Positions 24,371-35,986 of a stretch of 62,341 bases of DNA are shown piece after piece. The translations under genes and the position numbers were made by a program. Every line of letters starts with the position of its first letter. Positions within the stretch are counted from its first letter, which is position 1. Location of the stretch: positions 1 through 62,341 of the forward strand of contig JAMDHS010000112.1 of NCBI GenBank assembly GCA_029717555.1, in the 5' to 3' direction. The notes beneath the pieces were generated by a model. That model saw only the letters and a program-made list of their open reading frames with translations. It had not been told where the DNA came from and did no database searches. The DNA comes from Peribolospora baueri. Its lineage: Eukaryota; Basidiomycota; Peribolosporomycetes; Peribolosporales; Peribolosporaceae.

Positions 24371-25784
24371 ATGGCCCCCACAGCTACAAACCCCGTAAAA
24401 GGCACGCGCGACCACGAAGGCATCGAAAACTATACCAAGTTTTGGCAGAGGGACGCCAAAGACGATTCGGAGGTGGATAAGGAGAATCGGTTGGATCAGT
24501 ATACTGCTGTTATTAATGGTGTGTTGCGTTGCGTTGTGTTGCGTTACGTTGGATGGGGAGGTGTAGAGAGGGAGATTGGAAGGGAAATGCGTTTGCGTGG
24601 CGCTTGCTGACCTCGTCTACCGGCTTTTCAACACGCCGTCCGTCGCTCTTAGGCTATTATGATGGCGCGACTGCCTTCTACGGTGAGTTGTTGTGCAGTC
24701 TCTTCTGAAGCCTACCCCCGCCAGTTTCCTGACCGGCCCGCCTTGTTTTGTTTGTTTGTTAAGAGTACGGCTGGGGCCAGAACTTCCACTTCGCCCGCTA
24801 CTACCCCGGCGAGGCCTTCTTCCAGGCCATCGCCCGGCACGAGCACTACCTCTCCGCTTCGATGGGCCTCAAGCCGGGCATGCGCGTCCTCGACGTCGGA
24901 TGCGGCGTCGGAGGTCCCGCCCGCGAGATTGCCCGCTTCTCCGACGTGCACATCACCGGCCTGAACAACAATGCGTACCAGGTCGCAAAAGCCCAGGCGT
25001 ACACTGAAAAGGCCGGCCTGGCGGGACAGGTCAACTTTGTCAAAGGCGACTTTATGAAGCTCGACGAGCAGTTTGGCGAGAACACGTTCGACGCCGTTTA
25101 CGCTATCGAAGCTACCGTTCACGCTCCCAACTTTGAGGGCATTTACGGCCAGATCAAAAAGGTCCTCAAGCCCGGTGGAGTGGTGAGTGAGAACGGCGGC
25201 TCGTCCAGCGTTGTTCGCGACGCTTGCTCACGTCCTCCACCTTGACACCTCTGCCCCAGTTCGGCGTGTATGAGTGGTGCATGACCGACGCCTGGGACCC
25301 TTCGAACCCGGACCACAAGAGAATCGCACACGGCATCGAAGTCGGCGACGGCATTCCTGAGATGCGTAACATTGCCAACGCCCGCAACGCCCTCAAGGAG
25401 GTCGGCTTTGAGGTCGTCCACGAGGAGGATCTCGCGGACCGACCGGACAAGATCCCGTGGTACTACCCTCTCGAAGGCGACGTTCGCAAGGCCCAGACGA
25501 TGTGGGACTTGGTCATGGTGTGGAGGTGAGCCCTTCCGTCTCTCGTTTTCACCACCCTCCGCCTTCTCATCCGATTTACCTTTTCGTCTCGGTTCAGGAT
25601 GACCGCTTTTGGCAAGTTTATCACCCAGAACGCCGTCTGGGGTCTCGAGAAAGCGCGCTTGATCCCCAAGGGCTCTTATGACGTTGGCGAGGCGCTCAAG
25701 ACGGCCGCTGACGCGCTCGTCGAAGGCGGCCGGACAAAGCTCTTTACGCCCATGATGCTCTTCATCTGCAAGAAGCCCGAATGA
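24371..25784 (+). CDS. ERG6: Sterol 24-C-methyltransferase
   Basis: Ergosterol-pathway enzyme that methylates C-24 of the sterol side chain using S-adenosylmethionine; usually at the ER or lipid droplets. It has 349 aa in five exons (24371-24518, 24653-24682, 24764-25182, 25260-25525, 25598-25784). Exon 2 is only 30 nt. Diagnostic blocks: the sterol-binding motif [19 protein letters not shown], the SAM motif [35 protein letters not shown] and [11 protein letters not shown]. The C-terminal domain has [15 protein letters not shown]. The start is an ATG in the context CACCATGG after a C/T-rich leader. Length and motifs match the family. No sign of damage. Confidence 0.96.
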
Positions 25785-26192
25785 GCGCCCGTACGGCGCG
25801 CTCGTCTCGACCACTTTCCTTTTGGTTCCAACCTTTCCTTTGATCGCAAGCGTGATCTCCGATGGACGTCCGTTCTCTTCGCCCTCCGTCATCCTCCCCC
25901 ACGATGTGGCAGTGCAGTTACGGCCGGCAGATACCCGACGGACGCTCGTTCTTGTCCCCGCTTCTTTCCAATCCGCCATGTACATACCCACCTAGACCAT
26001 CCCTATTTCTTCCAAGGCCCCCCGTGGACGGCCGCCACGCTCCTTCTATTCTGTTTGCTTTCAATACGGTATCAGACAATCTATCCCCGTTTCAATGTCC
26101 CCGGGCACGACGTCCGTGACGCATCTTCTCTTCTGCGGACGCTTGGCGCGTCACATGCGTCATCCCTTCGGCCGCCATATATATCATTATCA
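25785..26192. other. Convergent ERG6/dehydratase 3' region
   Basis: This 408-bp gap lies between convergent stops and probably contains both terminators. An ATATATATC run sits at about 26178-26186, next to the dehydratase stop. No gene is seen. Confidence 0.5.
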
Positions 26193-27705
26193 TCACCACT
26201 CGCGAATCGCCCCATCCGGACCCCTCCAAACCGGGTTGCGCCAGGAAAAGTCGGCGTGCTCGTCAGCGCTCTTGCGGACGAGGGCCTCGTCAATGTCGAC
26301 GCCGAGGCCTGGGCCGGTGAGGAGGTCGATCATGCCGTCTTTTACTTTGAATACCTCCGGGTTGGTGATGTATGTCAGCAGGTCGTAGTCGCCTTTGTTG
26401 TAATGCATCTGGCAAAAAGCGGGCCGCAGAGAGTTCCGGGGAGTGAGCGACAAGCGGGCTGCGGAGAAGAAGGGCAGCCGAACCGCCCACCTTCCACGAC
26501 ATCTCAGCGATCAAAAAGTTGGGCGTAGAAAAAGCAATCTGGAGCGAAGCGGCAAAGGCGAGTGGGCCGAGTGGGCAATGAGGCGCGAGGCCGACGTCGT
26601 ACGCTTCGGCCATGTTGGCGATCCTTCGCGTCTCGGAGATGCCGCCGGCGTGGGCAATGTCTGGCTGGATGATGTCGATGCAGCCGGATTGCAAGTAGGG
26701 GCGGACGTCCTGTCTGGTGAAGAGCCTCTCGCCGAGGGCGATGGGGATCGTCGTCTGTTGGTAGATCTTCTCCAGCTCTTCGTGATGGCCTGGCAACAGC
26801 GGCTCTTCGATGAACAGCGGCCGGTGCGGTTCGAGGGCGCGAGCGAGCTGCTTGGCCAACGTCTTGTGCACGCGCCCGTGAAAGTCTAGGCCGACGTCCA
26901 TGCCGATCGACTTTACTTCTTCCACACGCTTCACCGTCGCATCCAGAGCGTGAGGCGAGTCGAGCCAATCGAGCGACTCGACCGCGTTCATCTTGACGGC
27001 GGTGAAACCCTGCTGCTTGCGGACCTTGGCCTGCTCGAGCACGTCCGACGGCCTGTCGCCGCCGACCCAGCCGTAGACACGAGCGCGCTCGCGGACCATG
27101 CCCCCTAGCAGCTGCCATACGGGAACGCCGAGCGTCTTGCCTTTGATGTCCCAGAGGGCAATGTCCAGTCTGCGGTCGGTCGAGCGATGCAAGGGAGGCA
27201 GCGGGAGGAGAATATATGTGTGTGTGAGCACGATGGAACGCTGTCGCGATAATCGATGATCGATCATCACTCATGCTCACAAGACGCTCACCCAGAGATG
27301 GCGCTCATGAGTACCTCTCCGCCGCGGTAGAAGCGATGGCGGTAGGCGGTTTGATAGATGTCTGTGGGCACGTTTGGCCAAGGATCATTGAGCTCGAGCG
27401 ACGACGCCGGCCTTGGACTGGACTGGACTGGACTACGCCCGCTCGCGCGCGCACCCACCTTCGATGTTCGCCGGGTCCCACCCGACGAACCTCTCTCTGA
27501 GGTCAGCAAAGGAGCCTTCGACGGCCTCGGAGTGGCCCTCCAGCGTCGCCTCTCCCCAGCCGACGATGCCCTTCTCCGTCCCGACCCTGACAAAGAGCCA
27601 TCGTGGACAGACGCGAAAGGTGTCTATCGACTTGATCCTGTCGCTGTCCGGTCGGAGGAGGCCCTTGTTATATGTGTCCGTCTGCTGTGCGTTGTTGTCG
27701 GGCAT
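26193..27705 (-). CDS. D-galactonate dehydratase-like enolase-superfamily enzyme
   Basis: Mandelate-racemase/enolase superfamily acid-sugar dehydratase, closest by eye to D-galactonate dehydratase (D-galactonate to 2-keto-3-deoxy-galactonate). The ATG is at 27703-27705 and the stop at 26193-26195, with introns near 27280-27180, 27460-27360 and 26520-26410. The N-terminal cap contains VRVGTEKGIVGWGEATLEGH. The barrel carries FTAVKMNAVES, the metal-ligand strand DVGLDFHGRVHK, then FIEEPLLPGHHEEL, ALGERLFTR, DIIQPDIAHAGGISETRRIA and the catalytic-His block VGLAPHCPLGPLAFAAS. No other sugar-acid gene is nearby. Related acid-sugar dehydratases share these motifs, so the exact substrate is inferred. 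Confidence 0.88.
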
Positions 27706-30700
27706 GCCGAGAGCGAGTGCAGAGAGCTAGCTGTGGAGGAAACGATGGCGGGGGTGTGCGTGGCGTAGTCGAACGGGGGCGCTGAGGCGAAGCGACAAGC
27801 AGCGAGAGGGGACATCCATCCTCGCTGCTTGCCTCGAACGGTGCGGGAGCAAGACGCGTTGCTCTCCCCGCCCTCTCCACACCTGCTTGCTGTCCGGAGC
27901 TCGGACCGGCGAACGGACCGCGGACGGTCGATCCAGCACAGCACATGCCGGTTTTCCGGCGTAAGAAGGGCGATCCTCGCTAGGAGGCGGTCCCGTCGTC
28001 GCGACGTCATATCGTTCATTGTGACAACGGCCTTGCTCATCACGGACGACCTGGGCCGCGTTGCGTGCCCGCACGAGCGTGGCTAGGCACCGTAGTCTGG
28101 TCTAGTCGTCTTCTTTCTTCTTTGTCGTCCGCCCACGAGCTCGCTCGTATATATGAGATGTGAGGGCCTCGTGTCATCTCGACAAGCCAAAGAAGGGCCG
28201 CCTCCCACACCAGCCGCGACCTATAGCGTCCCACGTACATAGTCTATCAGGACGCGCGCTGGCCCCCTGCAACAGAAAAGAGAGAGCGAGAGAGAGAGAG
28301 GCGTCGCGCGCTTTCTCCACCTCGTTCCAGCGCCGGTCAAAGCCGAGCAGATCGTGTGGGGAAGGCAGGCTGCCCGCGACCCGTACGACTCCTGCGTGTG
28401 GAGGAAGTGGAGGATGTCCGCATCGTTCCTCACCGGTGGCACGGCGAACGTCGCCTATTCTATTCTCCGCGGCAGCGGCTAGCCGCCGTATGTACCGCAG
28501 TTAGCCGCCTACTCGTCCCCGTAGGCGGCCAGGCGACGGCGTCGTCGTCGTGGTCGTCGTACACAGATAGCAGCGGCGTAGGCACCTAGGAGGTGTGCTT
28601 GCCATCGACGGGGCCGTCTACAGTGGCCGGATTTCTTTTTTCAGCGCGAAAAAGGGAGGAGACACGCAGGTCGCGTCTTCGTCTCACACTCTGCACTTGC
28701 GACTGCTTGCACGAGCTGTCCATTGAGAACCAAGTCGGCGTTCCAAGACCTCGCTCATCCTCTTCTCGGGCCCCCCGCCGATCCTCGGTCCTACTTTCCT
28801 AACAGAGGTGGGTGGGGTGGCTGACATGGCCTCTGATCGCCCTGCATGAGGCGAGAGAAGAGAACCGATTCGCGCTTGTCTGATCCACCCAGATCGTCCG
28901 TCTCCCATCACCGCGCGCTGAGTTGCGAGCCGCTGAGGAAGACGTGATGACGTGCGCGATGGATGGCGTGGATGAGCGGTGATGAGACCGGCTGGCTTCA
29001 TTTACCTGCGTTGAGAGCCGCTTTGTCCTCCGTCGTCTGCCCTAGACGAGAAGGACGCAAGCCAAGCGAGCGTTTTCTACTCACGGTCCCACCGGACGTC
29101 GGCCTACCGCGCGCCGACGGTGGTCGTGCGTGATCTAAGCGTCGTCGCCTGAGCTAGGTCGGCGACGGTGGTCGCCTGCCTGCCGTCGACTTCCGACGTC
29201 GTTCGGCGTCCACACGAATCGATTATTCATTCCGTTCCTGCCCGCTCCCTCCCGCTCGCCGACCGGTCGGCGGCGGCACGGCACGTCCTTCTTTGTCCCG
29301 TCCGGCAAGCCCGTCGCCGGCGTCATGTCAGCATCCACGTGGTTGACGGGGAAGGACGTCTCCGTCGGCGAGCACCTTGGACCGCCAATGCGGTCGACGG
29401 ACGGCCGGCGTCTTAACGTCGAGCGGGGACGTCGACGTCTTTCTTTCCCTCATTCCGCTTTCGTGTGTACCTGCCTTGCCTCCTTCATTCTTCGATCGCC
29501 GTCTGAGACGGAGGCAAGGGCACCGACCACGTGAGGAATGAGAGAGGAGGCGTCGACGGTTTATTATTATCTGCTTCCCTTTCGTTTGTTTGCCGTCCAT
29601 CCAACAGTCCATCCAATCATCCAATAAACCATCCATCTATCTATCTAGCCATCCATCGAACAATGCCACGCCGTCGTGGTTGTAATCAATCATGTTTCTG
29701 GCCTGCATGCCTCCGTCGATCCTCTCTCATTTCGTTTGCGATTTGCCCGATCGATCGATTACTTACATCCGCTGGGTCGTGGCCAGCCCGGTGGGCCGGG
29801 CTTGGCTTGGCTCGCATCATAATCCTGTCAGGATATGTCATGCCGCGCCCGGGTTCGGGATCGGTTGGGCAAAGCTTGGCGACGGAACGAGGTCGAGATC
29901 GGCGACTCCAGTGTTGCTTGCTAGCAAGTCTCGGCATGGTTGTTGACGGGCCGTCCGTCCGTCCCGGACGTCCGTCTGTTACGCGCCGACCCGATGTGGC
30001 CCGGGCTGGTGTAGTCGGGGCAGCGCGGCGTTGCGGGTGTCCGTCCGTTGGGCTCTTGTTCGCCGGGTGCTGACGTCAGCAGCGGGCCGGGAGAGATGTG
30101 GTGCCGCTGCGAAGGCCGATCATCGGATGTGTTGTGGGGAAGACGAAGTACGGCGACTTATTAGGCCAGATGAAGGTGGCGCGCACCGACGAGCTACGCA
30201 AGCGACGGCGATGGCGAGCCAGCCTGCGTCCACGCGCTGCGTAATTCAACCGAAGCGGATGCGGGTCCGCCAGCGAGAGCGACAGTCGTCGTCGCCGTCG
30301 CCGTAGCCGGACGAGGTCGGGCGGGCGAGACGAGACGAGGCGAGGCAAGATGAACGACTCGACGTGACACGAAGGACATGACACGAACGACGGGCGGAGG
30401 CCGGCGGCGGCCTCAGGTCAGGGCCGGACTCGCCGTTTCAAGAAGGCATCCATCATCGAACAAGGAAGGAAGAAAAGAAGGCACACCCGACGGACGACTG
30501 ACTGACTGCTGGCTGCCGTGTGGGAAAAGGAAGCCTGACGAATCCTTCCATCCCATCCGTTTCATACACGCAAGACAGAGTGGACCCGGTCGTACGCGAT
30601 GGATTGGCTTCCCTTTCGCTCGCCGTCTATCTATCTCTCTGTGCAAGCCTTGGCCATCCTCGCTCCTCGCTGGATCATCATCGATCATCTTCCGTTGATT

Positions 30701-30956
30701 CTCCTCGGTTCGCCTTGTGATGACGGCGCGACGACCGCCACGGCCACGGTCGGGTCGAGCATACTTATTTCGCCCGGCCAGTCGCCCCACCGCCCATGTA
30801 CCTCGTCTCTTGCTTCCCACCCATCCTCCCTCCTACTTCTCCCGACCCACGCCACGCAGCTCGCCGTGCCCCACCCAGTCGATCACCGGCCCTCCCTCCA
30901 CCTGCGACTACTTAAACCCTCGCTAGCCCCTGCCCCGCTCCCTCTTCCTTCCCACC
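27706..30956. other. 3.25-kb region with no recognisable gene
   Basis: The many overlapping open frames here are short, Arg/Ser/Pro-rich and show no known domain. The sequence holds CATC-type microsatellites (29592-29660), short GA runs (28278-28302) and (GCC/GTC)n runs. It includes the dehydratase promoter at its left end and the FDH promoter and C/T-rich leader at its right end (about 30,780-30,956). A non-coding RNA or a rapidly evolving gene cannot be excluded. Confidence 0.5.
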
Positions 30957-32668
30957 ATGATCCGCAGCTCCCTCCTTCGCACCCTCCCTACTACTCTTCG
31001 CCCCACCGCACCCTCGCTCGCCCACTCCAAACCCAGACTCTTCTCTACCTCCCAGCCCAACATGGTCAAGGTCGTTGCCGTTCTCTACAGTGGTGGCAAG
31101 GCCGCCAAGTGAGTCCAGTCCCGTAACTCCTCCACCTTTCCCTCTCCCGCCATCCCTCGTCGCCGCCTGCCAGCGACCCTGAACGCTCGCTCATCCCACT
31201 CGACCCTTTTCCTCCCTCTTTTCACTGCGTCCCCCCTCCCCCAGGGAAGAGCCTCGCCTCCTCGGCACCATCGAGAACCAGCTCGGCATCGCCGACTGGC
31301 TCAAGCAGCAGGGCCACGAGTTCATCGTCACCGATGACAAGGAGGGCCCCAACTCGGTCTTCCAGAAGGAGGTCGTCGACGCTGGTGAGTGCCGCACGCC
31401 CGCCGGTGCCACCCTCCGTCTTTACCCCCCGACCGTCGATCTCGGAGTCTGATCGCATTGCGCTGCTTCCGCCTCCCCTCCACAGACGTCCTCATCACCA
31501 CCCCCTTCCACCCCGGCTACCTCACCCGCGAGCTGATCCAGAAGACGAAGAACCTCAAGCTGGCTGTCACCGCCGGTGTGGGCTCCGACCACATCGACCT
31601 CAACGCTGCCAACGAGAAGAACATCACCGTCGCTGAGGTGTCCGGCTCCAACGTCGTCTCCGTCGCCGAGCACGTCATGATGAACATCCTCCTCCTCGTC
31701 CGCAACTTCGTCCCCGCTCACGAGCAGATCGAGAGGGGTGACTGGAACGTGGCCGAGGTCGCCAGGGACGCTTACGACCTCGAGGGCAAGGGTGAGTACC
31801 TACCTCACTGGCCTTAGACGGACTGGGCAACGTGTATGCGAACGTCGGCGTCCGCTGACCTGACGTGTGTGTCGCAGTCATCGGCACGATCGGTGCCGGC
31901 CGTATTGGCCAGCGTGTCCTCCACCGCCTCAAGCCCTTCAACCCCAAGGAGCTCATCTACTACGACTACAACGCCCTCCCCGCCAACGTTGAGAAGGAGA
32001 TTGGCGTCCGCCGCGTCACCGATCTCAAGGATTTCCTCGGCCAGGTCGACGTCCTCACCGTCAACTGCCCGCTCCACGAGCAGACCCACCACCTCATCAA
32101 CAAGGACACCATCAAGCACCTCAAGAAGGGCTCTTGGATTGTCAACACCGGTCCGTGTCGCACACCTCTTCCTCCCACCGCTCTTATGGCCTCTTTATGT
32201 CTACCCGCTTTGGCTGACTCCCTATCGGCTGCCTTCATTATCCCTCTCTTCCAGCTCGTGGCGCCATCTGCGAGGCCGACGCGATCGCAGAGGCTCTCAA
32301 GTCTGGCCAGATCCGTGGCTACGCCGGTGACGTTTGGAACAAGCAGCCGGCACCCAAGGACCACCCGTGGAGGACGATGAAGAACATCCACGGTGGTGGT
32401 AACGGCATGGTTGCTCACTACTCTGGCACCACCCTCGACGCCCAGAGGCGGTACGCCGAGGGTACCAAGGATATCTTGGACCGCTGGTTCAAGGGCCAGG
32501 CCCAGGACGCTCAGAACGTGCGTTTTTCTTCGGATCACTCGTTTCATTCTATCTGGCCGAAGTGGACCGCAGACGCTGACTTACCCATGACGCCGTTCTG
32601 TGCCCTCATCTGAACAGATCATCGTTGACGGCGGCAAGTACGCCACCAAGAACTACGGCCAGCGCTAA
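30957..32668 (+). CDS. FDH1: NAD-dependent formate dehydrogenase
   Basis: Oxidises formate to CO2 with reduction of NAD+. It has 394 aa in six exons (30957-31108, 31245-31384, 31486-31791, 31878-32150, 32255-32517, 32618-32668), phases all consistent. D-isomer 2-hydroxyacid dehydrogenase fold with [36 protein letters not shown], the Rossmann motif [28 protein letters not shown] and the active-site block [20 protein letters not shown]. The first 35 residues ([16 protein letters not shown]...) look like a mitochondrial presequence. A second in-frame ATG ([16 protein letters not shown], near 31062) is where many cytosolic fungal FDHs begin, so dual targeting is possible. Confidence 0.95.
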
Positions 32669-33522
32669 GTCAGTCTATCCGGCCCAACCCGTCTTGCGCG
32701 CGCGAAGGATCCATCCTGCTTTCCTCTTTCTTCTTCCTCGCCGTTTCCTTGTTGTATGACGTAGGGTCGAAAGATGAAGATGAATGTTCAGGAATAATCG
32801 GGTGCTTTGGAGAAGGGAATGAGAATAAATCAATTGCTATACTATTCGACCGGTTGTCGATTGCCTGGCCCGTGCGTTTCCATGTCACGTGCAGTCACTC
32901 GTCTGTGTACACATAAAGCGCATTGCAGCAGTGCACGTGCCAATTGAATGGTTACTGGCTTCTGTTTGCGCCATTCGACAAGCGTCGTGAGTCAAGTCGT
33001 CTTGCCTAGAACCTCGTCTCACAAATTTCACAACTACACCGTGATGCGATTGGATGAGCCTTTAAAGTGCCCGTAACGGATGCTGTTGAGCTTCTCGAAA
33101 AACTCGACAGCACGGACGACAGGGTGAGTGAGCAAGGATGATCATCTCTGGCAGCGAGTGCACGGGTCTAAAAAGCCCACCCCGGTCCTACCGCCCGCGC
33201 GTCCGAGCCGCCCACGGCCTTGCTATCGGGCAAGAGAGAGGAACGAGCAGGGAAAGAGGAGATGGGGAGCACTATGCCGTGGGGAGAACGGAGCGAAGGA
33301 CAGGAAGGACGACGGGCGAAGGGGGCGAAGAAACCAGGGAACCGGACTGAGATCGACAGCTGCCGCAGCAGGAGCCAATTTGCTGCTGGCGACCGGACCG
33401 GGTTGAGAGGGTCGCGAAGACTGTGGTGGGTGGTGAAATGGCTTCCCTACCTCCATCTCCTCCCCATCCAGTTGTCTTCCTCGGCTGCTCAGGCGCCGGT
33501 TCCTGCAGGAGGTTGGCCAGAG
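32669..33522. other. FDH1-ALG7 intergenic region
   Basis: 3' flank of FDH1 and promoter of ALG7. An open frame continues in phase upstream of the ALG7 start from about 33220, but it encodes low-complexity residues and no extra domain. No gene is seen. Confidence 0.5.
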
Positions 33523-35869
33523 ATGACTGGCTCGATGCGTCCAAGCTCGTCGCCCACGTCGCCCGCCTTGTCACTCCCAGATGGGGGGCGTCGTATCTCC
33601 AAGCTTGTCCTTTCCTCTGTCTTCGTCCTCACCACCGCCCTCTCCCTCCCACTCGTCCTTCTCCCCTTCCTCTCCCCCCACTCCAACCTGCCTCCACCTT
33701 TCTCGCTCCTCTTTTCCTCTATCCTCTCCCACTTTCCCAAACTCCCACCTCCCCCCGAATGGCTCGTAAATCTCGACGCCCGCCTGCCAGGACTGTGCCC
33801 GGCGATCGGCTTCTCGGTGCTCGCCGCTTGGGCCACCGGCCTCCTCATCCCGATTCTGGGGCAGACGTTTAAAGAGGCCGGGTTCAAGGGCAAGGATTTG
33901 CTGAAGAAGGAAATGAAGGAAATGTGCGTCGAACGAACTTGATTTCCCCCCCGACGGCGGATCGAGCTTTCTCAAGAAGCGATTTTGTGACAGACTGTTC
34001 GCTCGTCTTTTGCTTTTTCTTTCTTTCTTTCATTCTTTCTCTCTCGGTTTTCTTTACAGTCCCGAATCGATGGGAACGGTGGCTGCGTCGGTGTATCTGC
34101 TCCTCCTCTTTATCTTTGTTCCCTTCCGTTACTTCGGCTCCTTCTCCTCCTCCCTAGACCCGGACTCGTCTCCCCGCTATCTCACCTCTTCCTTTGAATC
34201 GTTGAGCCGATCTCCGGCCATGGCGGCCGTCCAAGGGCTCGGAGCAAGGCCAACAGGTGCCGCGGGAGAGACAATCAACAGCTTGCTTTCCGGCCTCGGA
34301 GTCGGGGTGCATGACGGAGATCCGACCTGGGAAGGAAGGATGGGCGGCCGCGGAGGTTTCCCTCATCATGAGGTGGGTAGCCGTTCGCCTGCTGCTCAAT
34401 CCTCTGGCTCTTTCTAAAGCTCATAGATTACTTTTTTTTGCCTTCTGTCTTCCTTCTCGTCATGTTCCGCGGTCACAGCTTGCCTCCTTCCTCTCGAGCC
34501 TCCTCTCGCTGCTTACCGCCACCTTCCTGGGCTTTCTTGATGACACCTTTGACATCCGATGGAGGTACAAGCTACCCATCCCCATCGTCGCCTCTGTGCC
34601 CCTTCTCGTCGTCTATTATGCCGGAATGGGCGGCACGCACGTCGTCATGCCCAACTTTGTCCGTGCATGGGTGGGAAGGGTGATCGATCTCGGTCAGTCC
34701 TCAGTCATTCATTGATCCTCCGCGCCGTGCCCCATCCAACTTCTTCTTACCGGCCTTTCACCTCGCTCTTGCGTGCACTAGGCCCGTTTTACTATTTCTA
34801 CATGGCCCTCCTCTCCACATTTTGTACCAACAGCATCAACATCCTCGCCGGTATTAACGGCGTCGAGGTCGGCCAGACTCTCGTCATCGCCCTCTCCGTT
34901 GCTCTCAATGACCTGCTCAACCTCGATTTGATCGGCGGGAAAAGTGTCACTGGCGAGGCCGTACGACGACATTTGTTCAGTCTATACTTTGTGATGCCCC
35001 TTATCGGAGTCTGTCTGGGTTTGCTATGGCATAACCAGTGAGCTCGTTCCCTACAGGTGTCCCAGTCTTCTTTTCCCGTCTTTCTAACTCGTCCCGTGCC
35101 GTCCACCCTACTCCAACACGCTCACAGCTATCCGGCTCGCGTTTTCCCCGGCGACACTTTCTGCTATTTTGCTGGAATGGCCTTCGCCGTGGTGGCCATC
35201 CTTGGCCACTTCTCAAAGACCATTCTCCTCTTCTTCCTGCCACAAATATTCAACTTTCTCCTCAGCGCGCCTCAGCTGTTCGGCATCGTCGAGTGCCCGA
35301 GACACCGATTGCCCAGGTAGGTGAACGGGTTAACGGCTCGACGATGATGAAAGATCGAAGCTGACGGTCTTGCTTCATTTCACACGAATTGCAGACTGGA
35401 CCCGTCGACAGGCCTCCTCCAACCTTCTCTCGTTTATTTCGAACGCCCGCCGTCCCGCCTCACCTCGTCCACGCTTACCCTCTTTTCCGCCCTCGGTCTC
35501 GTGCGTCTTGAGCGGCTGGGCGCCCCGTCGTCGGCGTCCACGGGCAATCCCTCAGTCCCTGGCAGCAGCACTGCCACGAACAGAGGTCTGGCGAATTCGA
35601 ACAGCTTTGCGAACGGCGAGGCGTACACCAAGCCAAACTCAGCAAAGCGGGATGGCGCCGCCAAGTTGCCTCCAGCCGGCGGTCGAGGACGAGGCGTGAT
35701 CCTCTCTTCGACCAACTTGACGATCATCAACTTTGCCCTCGTACGACTAGGACCCATGCGCGAACCCATGCTTTTCGCTGCCATCATGGCCCTCCAAGTG
35801 TTCGGCACCGTCGTGGCTTTCGGCGTGAGATACGGGCTCGCGGGGTGGGTTTACAGCTATAGCTCATAA
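33523..35869 (+). CDS. ALG7: UDP-GlcNAc:dolichyl-phosphate GlcNAc-1-phosphotransferase
   Basis: First enzyme of the N-glycan lipid-linked oligosaccharide pathway; multi-span ER membrane protein. Model of 615 aa in six exons (33523-33923, 34060-34372, 34479-34692, 34782-35037, 35128-35316, 35395-35869). Family blocks: [38 protein letters not shown] (Asp pair), [52 protein letters not shown] and [11 protein letters not shown]. It is longer than typical enzymes (about 400-490 aa). The extra length is mainly a Ser/Gly-rich insert in exon 2 (about 70 aa, between the FRYFGSF helix and HHELASF) and an Ala/Ser/Gly linker in exon 6. I chose ATG 33523 because the sequence upstream lacks family features; farther ATGs remain possible. 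Confidence 0.92.
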
Positions 35870-35986
35870 TGAAACATCAGCTTTCGTCGAGCTCTTGGGG
35901 CCCCATTAGTGAAATTCGTTGTAGTGTTACACGGAGAAGGACCTTCGACTCGCAGCGCCAGGGTATACCCCGCCACCGCTTCCCCT

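Noticed and set aside
26193-32668. Dehydratase and formate dehydrogenase as a metabolic cluster
   Set aside because: They are 3.25 kb apart, face different ways, and belong to unrelated pathways; no further pathway genes flank them.
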